A stretch of 64,000 nucleotides of DNA from Membranipora membranacea (lineage: Eukaryota; Bryozoa; Gymnolaemata; Cheilostomatida; Membraniporidae): positions 32,490,001 to 32,554,000 of the forward strand of contig OU612068.1 in NCBI GenBank assembly GCA_914767715.1, read 5' to 3'. The translations under genes and the position numbers were made by a program. This document shows, in pieces, positions 47,401 to 58,798 of the stretch. How positions within the stretch are numbered: the stretch's first letter is position 1; every line of letters begins with the position of its first letter. The notes beneath the pieces are model-generated. The model made no database searches. It saw only the letters and a program-made list of their open reading frames with translations, and had not been told where the DNA came from.

Positions 47401-50400
47401 ATTGCAGTAATAATGTGAAAACATGGCTAAGTTAAAAAAAATTTAAAACACCCATGAGTAAGACCATGATCAAGGTCATGGTCTTACTCATGGGTGTTTT
47501 AAATCTTTTCACCTTAGCCATGTTTTCACATTATTACTGCAATATTTAGTGCAATCAACTTATTTATATTTATTTTGAATATGATAAATGACAAAGTTAA
47601 CTTATTTGCCTATGGAACAGAGAAAAAGTCAAAGCTCAAAGTGGAGAAGATTAGAGCTAAAACAGCAGGAGACAACTACCGATACTATGCCGAACAATAC
47701 ATGGCCACCAACAAAACCAAAAAACCAAAACCCGTGGCCGTGTGAACAGGGCTATAGCCTCTTACTTAATGGATCAGTTATTTCTTTCTGTGAGACCACG
47801 AAATATCTTGGTGTTGAGTTTGACCAGAAGCTTAGATTTGAAGCCCACATCCAAAATGTTGTTCGTAAGGCAAATCAAAGAATGTATATAATTAAAAACT
47901 TTCTGTATTTGAGTGCCAAGCCACTAGCATGCATGCTATTTAAAAGTTTTATTGTTTCACCCATAATGTATTGTCTACCAGTCCTCTATCCTGCCATTTA
48001 TCAACGAGATAAGAAGGACATGCGCAAAATATTTAAATATGCTTCCTCGCTCGGATTACAGCTTAATTATGATCTCGACACTCTAGTTAACACTCATTTA
48101 AAAAATCGTGTAATGCAGATATTCACTGATGACGAACACTTTATCCAGAACTACCTCGAACGGTGCCCCTCAGGTCGGCTTAGACACCCTAAATATGTGC
48201 ATGTGCATTTATATTAATAATAAAATTTGTTAACTACTTTTTAATAATACTATTTTTGCATGCAAGGCAACTTCATTATTTTTTAGCAGAGTACGTGTAC
48301 CAGCAACCTTTTTCACGTAACTTTTAAAGTTAGTGATAGAATACAAATCAATCAATCAATCATTAGTAGTAAATATGTGACTTACCTTTAAGTAGCCAAT
48401 CTCCCTTTGAGTTGACAGGACCGCTGTAGTATAGTAAGTAGCTATCGTGATTATTTCCCTGCTTTGTCTTCATGTTTAGGAAATTATTGAGTTTTCTCTG
48501 TAACTCCGTCACATCCATACGTTCAGATAGATATTCACAACCTCCTGAAAAAATACACACGATAATTCTTCAAATAAAACTGCTTAATGATATTATATTA
48601 CATTATAAGTTTTCTGAATAGGAAAAACACTGAGCAATAGATTTAAAGCTACTGACACACAATAATAGTAATATCATTTGATTACGAAGCGGAATGCTGA
48701 CCTTCATCGATGAGGTGATGATTGAAGAAATCTTGTATAAGTCTTATTGTTCTTGTGGCGAATGTTGTACTGTGCTGCACTTCTCTCATATTATCTTCTT
48801 TCTCACTGAAAGCAGCAAAATCACACATCGAAGTAAACTCAGATGGCAGTCAAATCACTGAACATGACAGTAGCCGAATGGTTATGGATGTTTCTGATTC
48901 AGGGATTAACTCAATTGTCCGATTAATCGATTGCCCAATTAATCCAATTTATCGGGATGGATTTCCCTATTGTAAAGAGGGATTAATCCGATTGCCTGTA
49001 TGTAGCTTTACTTTTCCACAAATATTCATTTTGGTAGAATATTACTTATATCAATATCAGAAGTCATCCACAGTTCTCATGGGGGGAATAAGGCCAGTAA
49101 CTAGTGACCCTCACATTGTATCTACTGATCATGAAAAATACTATAAATCAGTGAGTTTCTCAATATTTACACGATAGCTGTATAGTGGGGCAAGGGAACG
49201 ATAACGTGGAGCCGCTGGGATACAGGAGAATAAAGCTATTACAACGGACGAGGAGGAGGATGATGATGAGTAGTACCTGCGTAGGACTGAAGGTGTGACA
49301 AGAGCGTAACCACAGCAGGTGCCCCCGAGTCTCAGTGACAGCTCTCTGAGAAAGTTTATAACTAGCAGCTGTATGGGTAAACATATTAGAAATAATCCAC
49401 ATGTTATATCATCTTTAGTCGTCCAACTCCACATAAACTGAACCACTGTGATCACCATATTGATCCATAACTGCAAAGAAATTTATAACGTGACACATAA
49501 AGATTTTAGGATAAACAGTCATTGAATAAAAACGAATTGACCTTATAGTTACAAACTGGTGACGTGAAAAGAAATTTCCATCTTTACACCAGAAGTTTTA
49601 AATAATATCTCAATATGTGCTATTGATTTCCTTATTTTCACAGACACAGGTCTAACTACTGAAGGGCTTAGCTTTATGCAAGAGTGAGGCGGACCTTAGA
49701 TGGGAACAGCGACCACCTAGCTACCAGTCATGAGTTTGGCACCGCTCAATAATTTGGGAAAAAGTGGGAAAAAGTCAATTATCCGAGTTTTGTTTCCTTA
49801 GAGATATCTTTAGGTAGGTAGGGAGCCAATGAAGAGATGATACACATTTATATTATTTATAAGAATCATAGAATGAAGCCTAAAATACACTTCCCAACCC
49901 AACATGGCCCACTACTGCCTTCCTCCCAACCTGCCTTGCAAGCCACTTAGACGACTGGTCTTGTTAGATCCTACGTCTCCATGGTCCCGCTTCTAACATT
50001 TGGTTGTAGTGTGATAACTCACCAGAGGATATGAGATAAGAGCAAAGTGTCTCATGCCTCGAGAACTGAGTATATGTATGAGATTTCTCGATGAGTCAGT
50101 ATTCAGAATTTCCACGCATCTTTTGACCTGGAAAATATAAACCAACAAGAAAATGATATAATATTATCAGAGTGTTTAATGGCCTGTAGACCTTGTGACA
50201 ATATAATAATTGTTTTAACCTGACTTGTTTTTAATTCTCGTATTAATAGCCCATTTGATTTATTAGTGATTTTAGAAAATTTATTTGATTTGTTAATATT
50301 GGGACTTGATACCATTAGTAAAATACACGCAGGTTGACTGCATTTACTCCAACTTATCATGTGAGATGATGTTGTTTTGTTACTGGCATTATTCATACTG

Positions 50401-51030
50401 TCGGATCAGAGCAAAATGGAACCTTTTACTTTTCTTTTTATCACAACCCAGATGTTTACAGCAATGATTTCACTCACCCGACTCCATAGTTTCCAGTTGA
50501 GCACAAAGTAGACGATATGGAAAGGTAACCAGAGAAGCAAAGAGCCGATGGCAAAGATGGGTAATACCACCCACCATTCTTTGTGTAGTCTGAGAGAGAA
50601 ACCGACCAGAAACAGCAGACAGGTCTCCAAACAGAGAACCACCACAGTGGCCAGCCGCAACATGCATAGTGGTTTGGCTGAAAAAACATTGAAATTGATG
50701 TTTGTAAGTGATTTAAGCAAGGGGGAGTCTATGTCTGAGTGTGAAGCAAAATTTAGCTATATGGGTGTTTTCCCTTCATGTTTTTATGACAGAATATATA
50801 TATATATATTCAAATCTGTGCTTTTAAGTGTCATCTGTGTGTATTTGGCCCCAACTTAGTGTCACTCAAAAATAAGGAGTCATTTTATATGACCCACGAA
50901 AAATCATGTCTTAAATCCTCTTAAATAATCATGTTGGTCATCCTTAACCCAATAGTAATTAATGGTAGATAAAATAGCCTGACATGGTCGGACAACTCCA
51001 ATGCAAAGATATGCCCTACACACTGATAGC

Positions 51031-51069
<39 letters not shown>

Positions 51070-52665
51070 TGAATCACTCATTGTCCAGGGTTTTAATGGG
51101 TACAATAGTGGGATATATAATATATGACACTTTATTGCACAAATATGTGTATATATATATATGCCTATATATACAAACAGCTTTTTATTAGACATTTGAG
51201 ACACAGATCTAAAATCCTGTCTTCTTTTAACACTATGCCACTTACCCAAAACAGGAAGCCATGTTTGTATACTGGATATTTTTGAGAAGAATACATCAAG
51301 AAGAGGCCCTGAGATCATTATGAGACTGTATATGGCGAGTGATTCTCGGTTCACTGTGTGATCTGCATCTTCACACAGAATAGTCTTAATACTGAGAATG
51401 ACGAATAGTGGAACAGCAAGTAGAGGAAGTATCATCCGCCGATGGAATGAAAATGTCAGAAAGCCAACAAATAGAATAGATGATAGAACTCCAAATAAGT
51501 TGTGATCACAGAAGACGAGGCAGGATATGGCGAGTCCCATAAGTGAGAATACCTCGTACGACTCCATCAGTACACAGTTTGCTGGTGTGTACACACTTCG
51601 GTCCACAAATAAGAAGGTTAAGTATAGTCCTAGGGAGCCGAGGAATATGAGAATCATGATTTGTTCGTTTGAGTTTTGTTTGAGTACTATAGGCACAGGT
51701 ACTTGAGTGAATGCCAGTATTCCTAGTATATAAGACGGACATGCTGATATCATGAATCGACTGAGTAATACACATAACGGCGAGTTACTGTATCGAAAAG
51801 CGATTAACACGAAGAACACAGCACTGCCAGCAGCCAGTATAGCATTTCCAACGATCCACATAGGCAACAAGTGAAGCCATCTAAAATAAAGAAAAATAAT
51901 TGTTTATGATCACAGACAGACAAAGTAGGCTGGTATCTATTCTCGTTGGATTTGTAAATCTAAGCTATTTCCAATCTTCCAAATAACGTCATTATTTTAA
52001 CGTAAAACATAATTAAATTCACTGTGGAACCCATCAAATTACAAGTCATGCTGTCGCAATAAAAACCCATCTAGATGAAATAACAAATTCATCAGGATAG
52101 ATTTGTAATATAATTCCTTGCTGCCACAAAATCCATTTAGTTTGAACATATGTATCCGGATGAGCTCATAACAGTAAATCTATGACACATATTCAAGGTG
52201 AAATTGATGGCCACTTAAAAGGGCCAGATGGTTGTTTTTCTTACTAGGCAAGCTGATGGCCCTTTACAGAAATGTGTGGTGTATAGCATTTGATCAGACA
52301 ACAGACAATTAAACAGAACAAATGTAGTGTATAGTACCAATATAAAACAACGACTGAGTTCACCAACCAAATCGTCGGTCCATCACACATAAAAGGCCTA
52401 ATAGAAAGATTATAGGCCTAATATGAAATATGATTCAGTTTCAAACACCGACACAGCCCTGTTACCTTGTGTAAATTCCAAGTCCTAACGCGCACCAGAA
52501 TGCTAGATAAGACACCCATTTTAGCCCTGAGACGAGCAATGTCAATGCAGCCATACTTCTGCTGACTGTTTCAGTTATAGGATGGCCAACATCTGTAGCT
52601 TTATATCGCAGCTGTCTTCTTTCACAGATTTGACTAAGTCCCTTCAAACATAAAGGGAGAGTCAT
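44403..52665 (-). CDS. TMEM168: Transmembrane protein 168
   Basis: Exons in transcript order 52665-52466, 51880-51246, 50677-50478, 50127-50023, 49470-49277, 48805-48702, 48544-48386, 45308-45162 and 44827-44403 sum to 2,169 nt, or 722 aa (human about 697). The first two-thirds is strongly hydrophobic with many membrane helices (WIVGNAILAAGSAVFFVLIA, LGGTCCGYALVTPS). The C-terminal third is a soluble domain with DSYLLYYSGPVNSKGDWLLKG, RLLLVLDTAKSNFWVPQVRK and IGDFTRDWVDYNCN; the last is a signature shared with vertebrate TMEM168. It ends SHLDIGHGFRFVRFF plus a short tail. The molecular function is not established. Intron 7 holds a dead LINE in the opposite direction. Multiple open exons and conserved phase indicate an intact gene. 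Confidence 0.93.
45562..48360 (+). mobile_element. Broken non-LTR retrotransposon (APE-type LINE), 5' truncated
   Basis: A residual endonuclease C-terminus (IMGDFNQLP, then SDHHVMHLIPTYRP) is followed by reverse transcriptase blocks: KGPGSDGVIPKVL, LKDYRPIARTS, NPYQFAYRTNRSTQDAV, GTPQGSVLS and KYADDTCLIG. After the interruption come TKYLGVEFDQKL and PIMYCLPVLYP. Between PQGSVLS and the YADD box about 30 codons are missing, there are frame changes, and a 560-bp palindrome splits the thumb region, so it is inactive. The 3' end is a short (AATC)n tail near 48340-48360, typical of CR1/L2/RTE-like elements. The exact clade is uncertain. It lies antisense in TMEM168 intron 7. Confidence 0.88.
47193..47752. 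mobile_element. 560-bp full-length palindromic MITE with TA target
   Basis: The two halves pair almost end to end: GCCCTGTTCACACGGCAACG at the left, its near-complement at the right, and the centre at ATGATCAAGGTCAT. TA flanks both ends (47191-47192, 47753-47754), as for Tc1/mariner elements. It is inserted in the LINE, so it is younger. The 48-residue frame upstream of SLLLNGSVIS is read from this element, not from the LINE. Confidence 0.92.
51034..51064. repeat. (AT)n microsatellite
   Basis: A run of about 15 AT units lies in TMEM168 intron 2; smaller (TA)n runs lie at 50795 and 51150. Confidence 0.95.
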
Positions 52666-54758
52666 GGAAAATCATCAAACATTTTCAGATCAAAATCATT
52701 TCTGGGAATATAGGGAGGGGCTCTGCGCTGCAGTCACTCAATGAGTACAACCAGGGAGGGTGGCATGTATCTGGTCAATAAGAAGGAGTACTCTTCTCTT
52801 GAGTCCTTGATGTGACTTGTTAGATCTTCATTCATACCACCATACCCGCTAGCAAGGAAAAAATATGTGCTGTGGTTCTTCACTTTCAGTCAGGGAGAAT
52901 GGAATCCATTCACTTGGATTGAGAATTTATTGAAGCTATGAATGATTCTATGTATAACACTAACTAATGAACTCTCTCTCCCCCAACAAGGAGAGGGAGT
53001 TCATTGGACTAGTAAAACAGTTGTACTCTAAGAAAAAAGGTAACCAGTGCTATTCATGATTGCTGTAACAGGAGCATGTTGCTGGAGATACTTTCAAAGC
53101 TGTATTCCTAGTTAATTAAATGTGACAATTTCTTGAGAACATATTGGAAGAATTTTCCAAGTAGTTTTTAAAAAAAAGTTGTAGCTTCTAATCTAGAATA
53201 ACATTATTTATGGTATCATGTATTTTGAATTTTCTTTTTAGTTTTTGGAACACAGGCTTACCATCAGGGGGGCTGACATTTTTTTTCAAGAACATTTATG
53301 TTTCAGGTAGATGATTGGCTTAAACACACTTTCAAAGCAGTTTATTGGCCAACCAAAGATGAAACTACTTCTTTCATATTTAGTTTCGGTTTGCTGCACA
53401 GATCTTATCAAAACAAGAATATAAATGTCAGGGAAAATCACTCAAGCCGAAGCGGTCTAAAACATAGACACACCCCTTTGGAAAACCCTACACCAAGTAA
53501 GCAACGTGTTCACTTATCCATGAAAATTGCTTATGTGTCATTATATTTAAATATGTAACTCTAGTACTTGTTTTTTTAGTTGTCTGTCTGAGTGCCACTT
53601 GATTCACAACCCATTCCTGACCTTTGTGTTTGTCTGTCATTTGTACTGTTACTGTAGTACTGCTCCTCTGTCTGTAAGTGTGTTCTTTGCATAACAAGCT
53701 CTCTGTGCACATGCTGTTAAACTGTATCTTAAAATCAGTAACTTGCCTCAGTCAAGTATCGAAAAGGGGCCATCAAAAAATTTGTTTGTATTTCAACTTC
53801 TTTGGATTATTATGTAAATTATACACACAGTGCTCGCAAGCCTGAGTATCTTTCGTACTCCGACCTATAGTTTGAAGAGGCCTAAAACTGTCTCAGTCAT
53901 ATTTTTTTGGAGACCACTGTTCACTGTAGGCCTAAATTGCTATCAAAACTCCTTGATTCTATTAAGCTTTGGTACAGGTTTAAGTTGTGCATAGTAGCGA
54001 GCTGCGTGAAAGCAAAAGGGGCCCGAAGATACAAAAGGAAAGGTTAGCTGGATTTAAAACAGCTTCAAGATAATGAGACTGAAGCGCCTATATTAAAGAA
54101 GTTGGCATGTTTTTGGCCTCTTACAACAAGCAATTAAGCAGCACTTGTTGTTCAGATGGGCTGAGCCTTTTGAGAAAAACGACACATGCTTCACCTCCAT
54201 TTTCATTTTGAGATGTCTGTTTGTTGTAGCCCACAGAAGCTAGCGAGATTCACAGTGTTTTGTTTCATGTTGGATCAGGATCAAGTTGCTTTCTTGTTTC
54301 TCTCTCCCCTGATATAGTGATGATAATTTTCTGAAATCTCCCTTGTCAGATTTGCAGGGATATTACTCACCATGGTTTCGCTGTGTTGCACTAATCTATC
54401 CGTAGCATATCTGTGTAACACAAATTCTCTCAATTTTAGACATATTCAGAGTTTAAGAGAGGATAAGTGACACTCATAGGCAGGCAGTCGTCAGCTCAAT
54501 CTCTAACTCACACTAGTTTACAGGTTGGAACTTCATGTTTGAATTCATAATTACACCGTTTGGTTCTGATGTTGATCTGTTTCGACATTAGCATCAGAAT
54601 TTGTTTGGGCAAGCCATGCCATCACTGTAATTATCATCATACCAAATAGGAACTCAGAAACATAAATTTAATTTTAAGTGGCAACAAAGCCAAACTGCTA
54701 TATGCATGCCTTGTTTGTATGATACGAAACTCATGCAGTGTTTTGTTTACAGATAATC
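52666..54758. other. Intergenic region between divergent TMEM168 and calumenin genes
   Basis: It should contain the promoters of both genes and a 5' non-coding exon of calumenin, because a splice acceptor (54751-54752) lies 6 bp before that start codon. One palindromic insertion (52964) was found. The 86-residue frame at 53298 has no recognisable domain and is not called. Confidence 0.6.
52964..53007. mobile_element. 44-bp palindromic insertion related to the 41000 copy
   Basis: The arms CTAATGAACTCTCTCTCC and GGAGAGGGAGTTCATTGG match the palindrome at 41000 in the tips and arm sequence, with a different centre (CCCAACAA). The flanks ACTAA and ACTAG agree in four of five bases. Confidence 0.7.
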
Positions 54759-57700
54759 ATGAAGATAATATACGGGAGCCTCATACTCAGCTGCTGTCTT
54801 ATCCTGACAGCATTCTGTGAGGATGAAACAGTAAAACATGGCAATCCAAAACAAGCCGGTCATTATAAGGAAGGAGAGCATGATGATCAATATGACCATG
54901 AGGCTATCCTGGGTAAGGATTTACATCCAATACATCTTGAATTGAAATAGGCAAACTGCTCATTTTTTTATTATCTCATTAGTACTGGAAGTTGTTGCGG
55001 AAATGTGCAGATGCAATCTTTTGCTGAACATTTGATTGACGAACTTTGATTAGAATAGGAGTAAGTGATGGCTCAATTGGTAAGAGCACCAGTCCACAAG
55101 CGATGAAAGGTTGTTGGTAGGAATCCCACTGCAGTCCATTGACTAATGGGGTGTGATTGGCCCCAGGTGTGCTCTGGCCTGCCCAAAAGCAGAGAGCAAC
55201 CATTTTCAAAATCACATACTGGCTGTAACCAGTAAAAGAAGAGAACATTGTAATTTGAAATTTTTTTCCAATTAACGCTTGTGGATCAACAGAAGAATTC
55301 TCTTCCCCAGGTGCCATGATATTCAGTGTGTCTGTGACGGACAATCTTTAGCAGCCGGTTACTACCTTCGTGTTGATTCTATTTCTGGTGATGAAAGCAT
55401 GAGCAAAAATCATTCAACTCATGCACATTGCATTGATATCCAAGCAAACATATGCATCAAAAGCTTTTGAATGAGCAACGATCAAAGCTGGTCCCAGCTG
55501 CCAGCATAATCAGAAATTCCCTTTACACACCTTGATAAGTGCCAGCACACCTTGAATGAAGTTGTATTCTCTCTAAGCATCCAAGCTTTTCTACTTTCTA
55601 TGAGGAAGCCACCGCAATATTTCGGTATTGTTGAACATGGGTTAAAAGCAGAAACATATAAATATGCATGTTCAGTTTTACTGTCTATTTACTAACGAGG
55701 TATACGGCACACTGGTAGTTGTGGGCACTGGCAGTGATTGACCAGTCACTGATGACGTTGTGTGTATTATATTCAGGTTCTGATGATGAGATTGATGAGT
55801 ATGCACAGCTCTCACCAGAAGAGACTAAGGATAGGCTCACCAAACTGTTCCCCCTGATGGACGAGAACGCAGATGGTAAAGTAGATGAGACTGAGCTGAC
55901 TCACTGGGTCATGAAATCATTCCTGTAAGATTTATCATACTACCTGAGTCTATTACTATCAACAGTCAAATAATACAACAAGAAAATTTTGAGAATAGAA
56001 GCTTCTGCAGAATTATGTATGTTCATTATGAGCTGTTTTATAATAGGAAGTATGCAGTCTTTTTTTGGTTACTTTTCATATAAATAGTGTTGGCCTATGG
56101 ATCAATCAATCATTTGATCCACTTGATAAAGCCAGGAACGACCATTCCAACATGTTTGAATCAGATTATGGTGGCTGCCTTTGATGAACGATCTGGAACC
56201 GCTCTCAAGCTAAGCAAAATATGTCAAATACCTGTATTTTAAATTCATGACTTGTCATCTCTAAATTTCCAACCTAACTTGTTGGTTACAGGAAGTTGAA
56301 TACTGCTGAGACTAAAATGAGAATGGAGTCTGATGATGCGGATGAGGACGGGTTTGTTAGCTGGGCGGAGTACCTCGACTCTACTTATGGTATGACTGAG
56401 GAAGAGCTAGAGAAATATAAATCTGAGGATCTCAAGGATAAGGAAAGCAAGGATACCATGGAGCAGGTACATACAAGCTTTCATTTCTCACTTTGTTTAC
56501 CTGTGCATAATGTCTGCAAATTAATCATTATTCTGTAAAAATGTTGAATTTTTTTGTGCATTGCCCTCCGACACTACAGAAGTGTTTCTCTATGATGTTG
56601 GCTATACACTTGACCAACACGATTATCACATGTTATCAACTACCAGACAAACAAGTGCGAAATCATGGAAATCAGGAAATTACAATAGGATGTGAGGTGT
56701 CTGCTGCATCCTTGTCCATATCTTGGAAAGGATAATGTAGACACTTGATATTTCTTTCTATGCCAACGTACCCTTGTAAGGTACCAATTTTAGGCCTGAC
56801 CCCATGCACAGCTTTTATTTATCACTGGCTTGGAAATAAGTATAACACGTATAGTAGTTTAACTTCAATGGTTGGCATAGTAGTACTTACAAGCTGGCTT
56901 TTTATGTATTACCAGGTGATAATTACCCATTTACTGCATTTGTTCCTATGACGACGTGATCATTGTTTGATTAGGGTTTTATCAAAGGATTGCTGGAATT
57001 CTTAGTAATTACCACAACCTGCAGATCTCAAGATACACGTGTGCTTGTAGACCTGGGGCTTAGTCATTCGGCAAGCTAGCAAACAAATTTCAAACAAAAT
57101 TGTACTAAGCCGAGCTGGTGCTATACCCAAATCATATCTATGCTCATGTAACCAGCACACATTGATTGTTTTTTAGTCCCTTGGTTATGACAAGAAGAAG
57201 TTCAATGCTGCTGATGAGAACAGCGATGGAAAGCTGTCCACCGATGAGGCCGTGGCTTTCCTCCATCCATATGACTTTGAAAGAATGTCTGATGTTGAGA
57301 CTGACCGTGTCATGGGCGAGTTTGACACAAATAATGATGGAAAAATTGATATGGAGGAATATCTAGGTCATTCTGCATTCTCTAAAAGTGAGTGATTTAC
57401 AATCAATGCGATAGAATACTTGATAGTAATGTACGTTTTCATACATTACTTGTAAGCACTGAACAGCTAATCTTAGTCCTGCAGCCACTCATACAAAACA
57501 AACAAGCTCAATCTTCTCATGATTATTTAGTTTATGTTATGGCAAGTGGGAATCCCACATGGGAAACTTGTATGAAAACCTTTTTTAACCAACCACTACA
57601 TATTGAGCTGCATGTTTGATGTACTCAGATGCGGAAGGTGGTGATAGGTTTGATGAAGACGAAGATGAAGTGCGTAAGTAATAGCCGATTGTCCGCAGAT

Positions 57701-58482
57701 TTAAATCCTCCGCTATATGTCTGACCTGTTGGCATACATTACTCTTCAAATGTTTGATTGCTCGTTCAGTTATTACTGATGCATTGTTGACGTGATTCTT
57801 GGCAAGGTTTTGGGTGGCGGTGCTGGGTTGGCATGATACCCTATGCGTAGATAGACGACTACTGCTAGCAAGTCATTAAATTACTCGTTTTAACATGTAT
57901 CAGAATTTTCATGCAAGACATAATAAATAAGCGAGTACTCTAAATCGAGATGGATCCAATTTGCCCGCATTCCGGTTGTTCATACTTGATCAAGGGTCCA
58001 CTTGCTAAGAAAAATCGTAAGCTGCAGGATTTCTATATTTCGCCTGGTACCCTCATTGATTGATTAGTTTTGGATAATTAGCGCAATACTAGTTTTCAAC
58101 TTGTTTGTTCTGTCGGAATCTTTATTCTTTGTGTTGCTGGTAGCAAAATCACTTCTTAGTGCTATATGTCCATCATGTACAGCTGTTATTCAGATAATCT
58201 TGTGTTGCAGAGACAGCCGAAGATATTGAAGGGGAGAAGGAGAACTTTAAATACAATGATGAAGATAAGGATGGTTCACTGAACCGAGCTGAGGTTTACA
58301 AGTGGGTAACTCCAGATATGACAGGAGTGGCTGGGGAGGAAGCTGCACATCTCATCCAGGAGACAGATGAGAACAGTGATGGGGGCGTCACATTGGATGA
58401 GATAATCAAACAGAGCGATCTGTGGGTAGGATCTGAGGCTAGTGATTTAGTAATGTCTGAGCTTGATCATGATGAGCTGTAG
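54759..58482 (+). CDS. CALU: Calumenin/reticulocalbin (CREC family), ER lumen EF-hand protein
   Basis: Exons 54759-54912, 55777-55924, 56292-56466, 57177-57387, 57629-57673 and 58211-58482 sum to 1,005 nt, or 334 aa (human calumenin 315). It starts with a signal peptide (MKIIYGSLILSCCLILTAFC). Six EF-hand loops follow: DENADGKVDETE, DADEDGFVSWAE, DENSDGKLSTDE, DTNNDGKIDMEE, NDEDKDGSLNRAE and DENSDGGVTLDE. The C-terminus is DHDEL, an ER-retention signal. Family members bind calcium with low affinity in the secretory pathway and modulate folding and carboxylation. Alignment favours calumenin over reticulocalbin-1, although HDEL is the reticulocalbin form of the tail. The first coding exon begins 6 bp after an acceptor, so a 5' UTR exon lies upstream. 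A SINE-like sequence sits in intron 1. Confidence 0.92.
55064..55138 (+). ncRNA. tRNA-derived SINE-like sequence
   Basis: GATGGCTCAATTGGTAAGAG closely resembles a tRNA D-arm with A box, and GGTAGGAATCCCACT about 30 bases on resembles the B box and T-arm. The anticodon arm and acceptor stem do not fold properly. It lies in calumenin intron 1. The antisense 121-residue frame across it is chance. Confidence 0.6.
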
Positions 58483-58798
58483 AGAGATAACATTCAGAGT
58501 CTGTGATTGAACTGACACTGATGTCAGTCAAAATCATAAAATCATTGGTCATAATAAAGATACCACATTTTTATTACTATCATAACTCTTTGATGATTTA
58601 GACAACAATTTTTAATTTATTTCCATTGTATAGATATGAAATAAGGCTAGAAGTGATCATCTTGTATATACCATCATTTCTGTGTATATTAGTCACAGAT
58701 ACTAAACCTTCTGGTGCTGTCTATCAAGTCACAATGCATTTTCATGAAGATTCTCATGTTTTATAAATAAAGTAATCATTAACCATAAAAAAATCTCA
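58483..58798. terminator. Shared 3' region of convergent calumenin and GNL2 genes
   Basis: The stop codons are 316 bp apart. AATAAA for calumenin occurs at 58553-58558 and again at 58766-58771. The second is only about 30 bp from the GNL2 stop, so use of the distal site would make the two 3' UTRs overlap. Confidence 0.7.

Noticed and set aside
51016-51245. Extension of the TMEM168 exon 2 frame into (AT)n sequence
   Set aside because: A good donor (GTAAG) at 51245 ends the exon after PVL-G; the rest is intron and microsatellite that happens to lack stops.
53298-53558. 86-residue plus-strand open frame
   Set aside because: No recognisable motif, no splice partners, and AT-rich intergenic context.
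55064-55138. Possible functional tRNA gene
   Set aside because: The D-arm looks good but there is no complete cloverleaf; best read as a SINE head.
54979-55344. 121-residue minus-strand open frame in calumenin intron 1
   Set aside because: It runs across a SINE-like sequence, with no domain or splice partners.
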